Of a stretch of DNA of 64,000 nt, positions 61,547 through 64,000 are shown piece by piece. The notes beneath the pieces were generated by a model. It did no database searches, had not been told where the DNA came from, and saw only the letters and a program-made list of their open reading frames with translations. The translations under genes and the position numbers were made by a program. The DNA comes from Caccoplasma_A sp045587545 (lineage in GTDB: Bacteria > Bacteroidota > Bacteroidia > Bacteroidales > G3-4614). Each line of letters begins with the position of its first letter. Position 1 is the stretch's first letter. The DNA lies in NCBI GenBank assembly GCA_045587545.1, contig JAZNCN010000008.1, positions 1 to 64,000 on the forward strand. Direction: 5' to 3'.

Positions 61547-64000
61547 TTAATTCCTAAAAATCAACTCATCGTTTTCGGCATCAATAGTTATAGGTTTGCT
61601 CTTATCAACTTTTTGGGCAAGTAACTCTTTTGAGAGGTGGTTAAGCACATCGCGGTGGATAACCCTCTTAACAGGGCGTGCACCAAATTGAGGGTCGTAG
61701 CCCTCGTGAGCAATAAACTTGACAGCCTTGTCAGTAAACTCAAGAGTAATACCATTGCCAGCCAAAAGTTTCTTAACGCTGTTTAGTTGAATTGAAACAA
61801 TTTCGCCAATCTCCTTTTCGTTAAGCGGAGCAAACATTATAATATCATCTATACGGTTTAAGAACTCAGGGCGGACACTCTGTTTCAATAACTCCATAAC
61901 CTCGTTTTTGCTCTTTTCAATAATCTCCTCGCGGTTATTATCGTTAATACCCTCAAAGTTTTCGCGAATAAGCGAAGAGCCGATGTTTGAGGTCATAATA
62001 ATAATGGTGTTCTTAAAGTTTACAACTCGCCCTTTATTATCGGTCAATCGGCCATCGTCAAGCACCTGTAGCAATGTGTTAAACACATCGGGGTGAGCCT
62101 TCTCAATCTCGTCAAACAATACAACCGAATAGGGTTTGCGTCTGATAGCTTCGGTAAGTTGACCACCCTCATCATAACCTACATATCCCGGAGGAGAACC
62201 AATTAAACGAGTAACGCTGAATTTCTCTTGATACTCACTCATATCAATACGGGTCATCATATTTTCGTCATCAAACAGATATTCGGCAAGAGCCTTTGCA
62301 AGTTCTGTTTTACCAACACCTGTTGTTCCCAAAAATATAAACGAACCTATGGGACGTTTGGGGTCGCTCAAACCTGCACGACTACGTCTTACGGCATCAG
62401 AAACAGCTTTGATAGCATCTTCTTGCCCTACAACTCTTTTGTGTAGCTCTTCTTCAAGGTTAAGAAGTTTTTCACGTTCGCTCTGCAACATCTTTGTTAC
62501 GGGAATACCTGTCCAGCGCGATACTACGTCAGCAATATCATCGGCAGTAACCTCCTCTTTAATCATTGCCGAGTCGCCTTGCAATGTTTTCAAATGCTCT
62601 TGAATTTCGGCAATCTCTCTCTCTTTTCCAACAATCTTGGCATATCTTATTTCGGCAACTTTGCCATAATCTCCTTCGCGTTCAGCTCTCTCTGCCTCAT
62701 ATTTGAGATTTTCTATATCAATCTTGTTTTGTTGAATCTTATTAACTAACTCCTTCTCAGATTCCCACTTTGCGCTGTATCTCTTCTCCTCTTCTTTAAG
62801 GTTGGCTATGGCTTTATTAAGCTCTTCAAGTTTTACTTTGTCGTTTTCGCGTTTGATAGCTTCACGCTCAATCTCCAACTGTTTTACTCTACGGCTTATC
62901 TCATCTAACTCTTCGGGTACTGAGTCAACCTCCAATCTCAATTTGGCAGCAGCCTCGTCCATAAGGTCAATGGCTTTATCGGGTAAAAATCTGTCGGTAA
63001 TATATCTTGCTGATAGTTGAACCGAAGCGATAATAGCATCATCTTTAATACGTACTTTGTGGTGGTTTTCATAACGCTCCTTCAATCCTCTCAAAATAGA
63101 TATTGTACTCAACTCATCAGGTTCATTAACCATGACAATCTGGAAACGTCTCTCAAGAGCCTTGTCTTTCTCAAAGTATTTTTGATACTCGTCAAGAGTG
63201 GTTGCTCCAATTGAACGTAACTCACCACGAGCCAATGCCGGTTTCAAAATGTTTGCGGCGTCCATAGCACCTTCGCCTTTACCTGCTCCAACAAGAGTAT
63301 GAATTTCATCAATAAACAATATTATCTCTCCGTCCGAACTGATTACTTCATTTACAACCGCCTTTAGTCTTTCTTCAAACTCTCCTTTATATTTTGCACC
63401 TGCGACCAAAGCTCCCATATCCAAGGAGAATAGTTCTTTGTGCTTAAGGTTTTCCGGTACATCGCCTCTTACAATACGATGAGCAAGACCTTCGGCAATA
63501 GCAGTTTTACCTGTTCCGGGTTCACCAATAAGAATAGGATTGTTTTTAGTCCTGCGGCTTAATATCTGCAAAACACGTCTAATTTCATCATCTCTGCCAA
63601 TAACGGGGTCTAATTTCCCCTCTCTTGCACGTTCGTTTAAGTTTATGGCATATTTGCTTAGAGCGTTATAAGTTTGTTCGGCATTTGCATCGTCTGCCTT
63701 TTTGCCTTTACGCAATTCGTCAATGGCATTACCCAGACCTTTTTCACTAATGCCCGCATCTTTCATAAAAGTAGCAACTTTACTCTTTGTCAATAAAAGA
63801 GCCATAATGATGCTCTCCATTGATACAAATTGGTCGCCACATTTTTTAGAGTACTCAACGGCTTTCTCCAAGACAGAGTTACACTCCCGGCTCAAATAGG
63901 CCTCGCCACCATTTACTTTGGGCAGCATCTCAATCTCTCTATCGATACTGCTCTTTAACATTTGAGTGTTTGCTCCAATTTTGTTAAACAGAAAATCTGC
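61547..64000 (-). CDS. clpB: ATP-dependent disaggregase ClpB (5' end outside window)
   Basis: The frame stays open to the window edge (ADFLFNKIGANTQ before the first internal Met at 63961), so about 45-60 residues are missing. The Clp N-domain repeat, NBD1 with GEPGTGKT, the middle coiled-coil domain (about 380-500 of the visible part), NBD2 with GTTGVGKT, the pore loop GYVGYDEGG and the C-terminal D2-small domain are all present, which identifies ClpB rather than ClpC/ClpA. ClpB rescues aggregated proteins with DnaK. The nearby Hsp20 gene has a related role. Confidence 0.96.
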   Translation of the reverse strand, partial: ADFLFNKIGANTQMLKSSIDREIEMLPKVNGGEAYLSRECNSVLEKAVEYSKKCGDQFVSMESIIMALLLTKSKVATFMKDAGISEKGLGNAIDELRKGKKADDANAEQTYNALSKYAINLNERAREGKLDPVIGRDDEIRRVLQILSRRTKNNPILIGEPGTGKTAIAEGLAHRIVRGDVPENLKHKELFSLDMGALVAGAKYKGEFEERLKAVVNEVISSDGEIILFIDEIHTLVGAGKGEGAMDAANILKPALARGELRSIGATTLDEYQKYFEKDKALERRFQIVMVNEPDELSTISILRGLKERYENHHKVRIKDDAIIASVQLSARYITDRFLPDKAIDLMDEAAAKLRLEVDSVPEELDEISRRVKQLEIEREAIKRENDKVKLEELNKAIANLKEEEKRYSAKWESEKELVNKIQQNKIDIENLKYEAERAEREGDYGKVAEIRYAKIVGKEREIAEIQEHLKTLQGDSAMIKEEVTADDIADVVSRWTGIPVTKMLQSEREKLLNLEEELHKRVVGQEDAIKAVSDAVRRSRAGLSDPKRPIGSFIFLGTTGVGKTELAKALAEYLFDDENMMTRIDMSEYQEKFSVTRLIGSPPGYVGYDEGGQLTEAIRRKPYSVVLFDEIEKAHPDVFNTLLQVLDDGRLTDNKGRVVNFKNTIIIMTSNIGSSLIRENFEGINDNNREEIIEKSKNEVMELLKQSVRPEFLNRIDDIIMFAPLNEKEIGEIVSIQLNSVKKLLAGNGITLEFTDKAVKFIAHEGYDPQFGARPVKRVIHRDVLNHLSKELLAQKVDKSKPITIDAENDELIFRN

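Overview
The window is AT-rich chromosomal DNA from a member of the Bacteroidota, most likely order Bacteroidales. Supporting signs: the LpxC-FabZ fusion, serine palmitoyltransferase, Nqr rather than NDH-1, carboxynorspermidine decarboxylase, four proteins with the C-terminal sorting signal of the type IX secretion system (T9SS), a T9SS plug-type (DUF5103) protein, and many promoters of the Bacteroidota form TTTG-N19-21-TAnnTTTG. Genus and family cannot be decided from the sequence alone.

Layout. 1-600: tRNA-Lys (minus) with a tandemly duplicated downstream region carrying a decayed tRNA 3' end. 601-5012: WalJ/YycJ-type hydrolase, a T9SS surface protein and an orphan AAA ATPase. 5079-8624: pyruvate:ferredoxin oxidoreductase. 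8878-9291: tRNA-Arg followed by a 138-bp tandem repeat whose units each end in a copy of the tRNA 3' end. 9292-12088: ung, a C_GCAxxG_C_C protein, folB and the DUF5103 protein. 12427-18261: nqrABCDEF operon. 18332-18622: terminator and a large fold-back element. 18729-23009: sodB, pcrA-type helicase and nspC. 23010-25189: a long structured leader, then two secreted proteins. 25379-30278: a second orphan ATPase, recA, a lipoprotein and DUF4301. 30457-37378: a RelA/SpoT homologue with a degenerate hydrolase centre, a phosphoesterase, a Na/Pi cotransporter, small hypotheticals and ndk. 37543-41544: pRiA4b-like protein and the lpxD / lpxC-fabZ / lpxA lipid A cluster. 41880-50186: a tight operon of two very large beta-propeller T9SS proteins and a TonB-dependent receptor. 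50377-58885: serine palmitoyltransferase, DUF486, ttcA, a TPR/PD40 lipid-envelope-type protein, asnA, NamZ-like hydrolase and Hsp20. 58891-64000: glycosyltransferase, CpsB-type phosphatase, ribosomal protein L31 type B and clpB, which runs off the right edge.

Most genes are housekeeping: energy metabolism (PFOR and Nqr make and use reduced ferredoxin/NADH), lipid A and sphingolipid synthesis, DNA repair (ung, recA, helicase) and stress (SOD, Hsp20, ClpB, RSH). The accessory interest lies in the non-coding DNA: (i) a conserved two-hairpin core linked to tRNA 3' ends and tandemly amplified at two unrelated tRNA loci, with compensatory changes in the stems; (ii) a nested 118-nt structured leader RNA at 23293-23410; (iii) a 163-bp fold-back element at 18460-18622; (iv) dispersed repeat families sitting directly against stop codons. 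The T9SS/TonB operon at 41880-50186 is the best protein-level candidate for an uncharacterised system. All calls come from reading the sequence; no database search was run.
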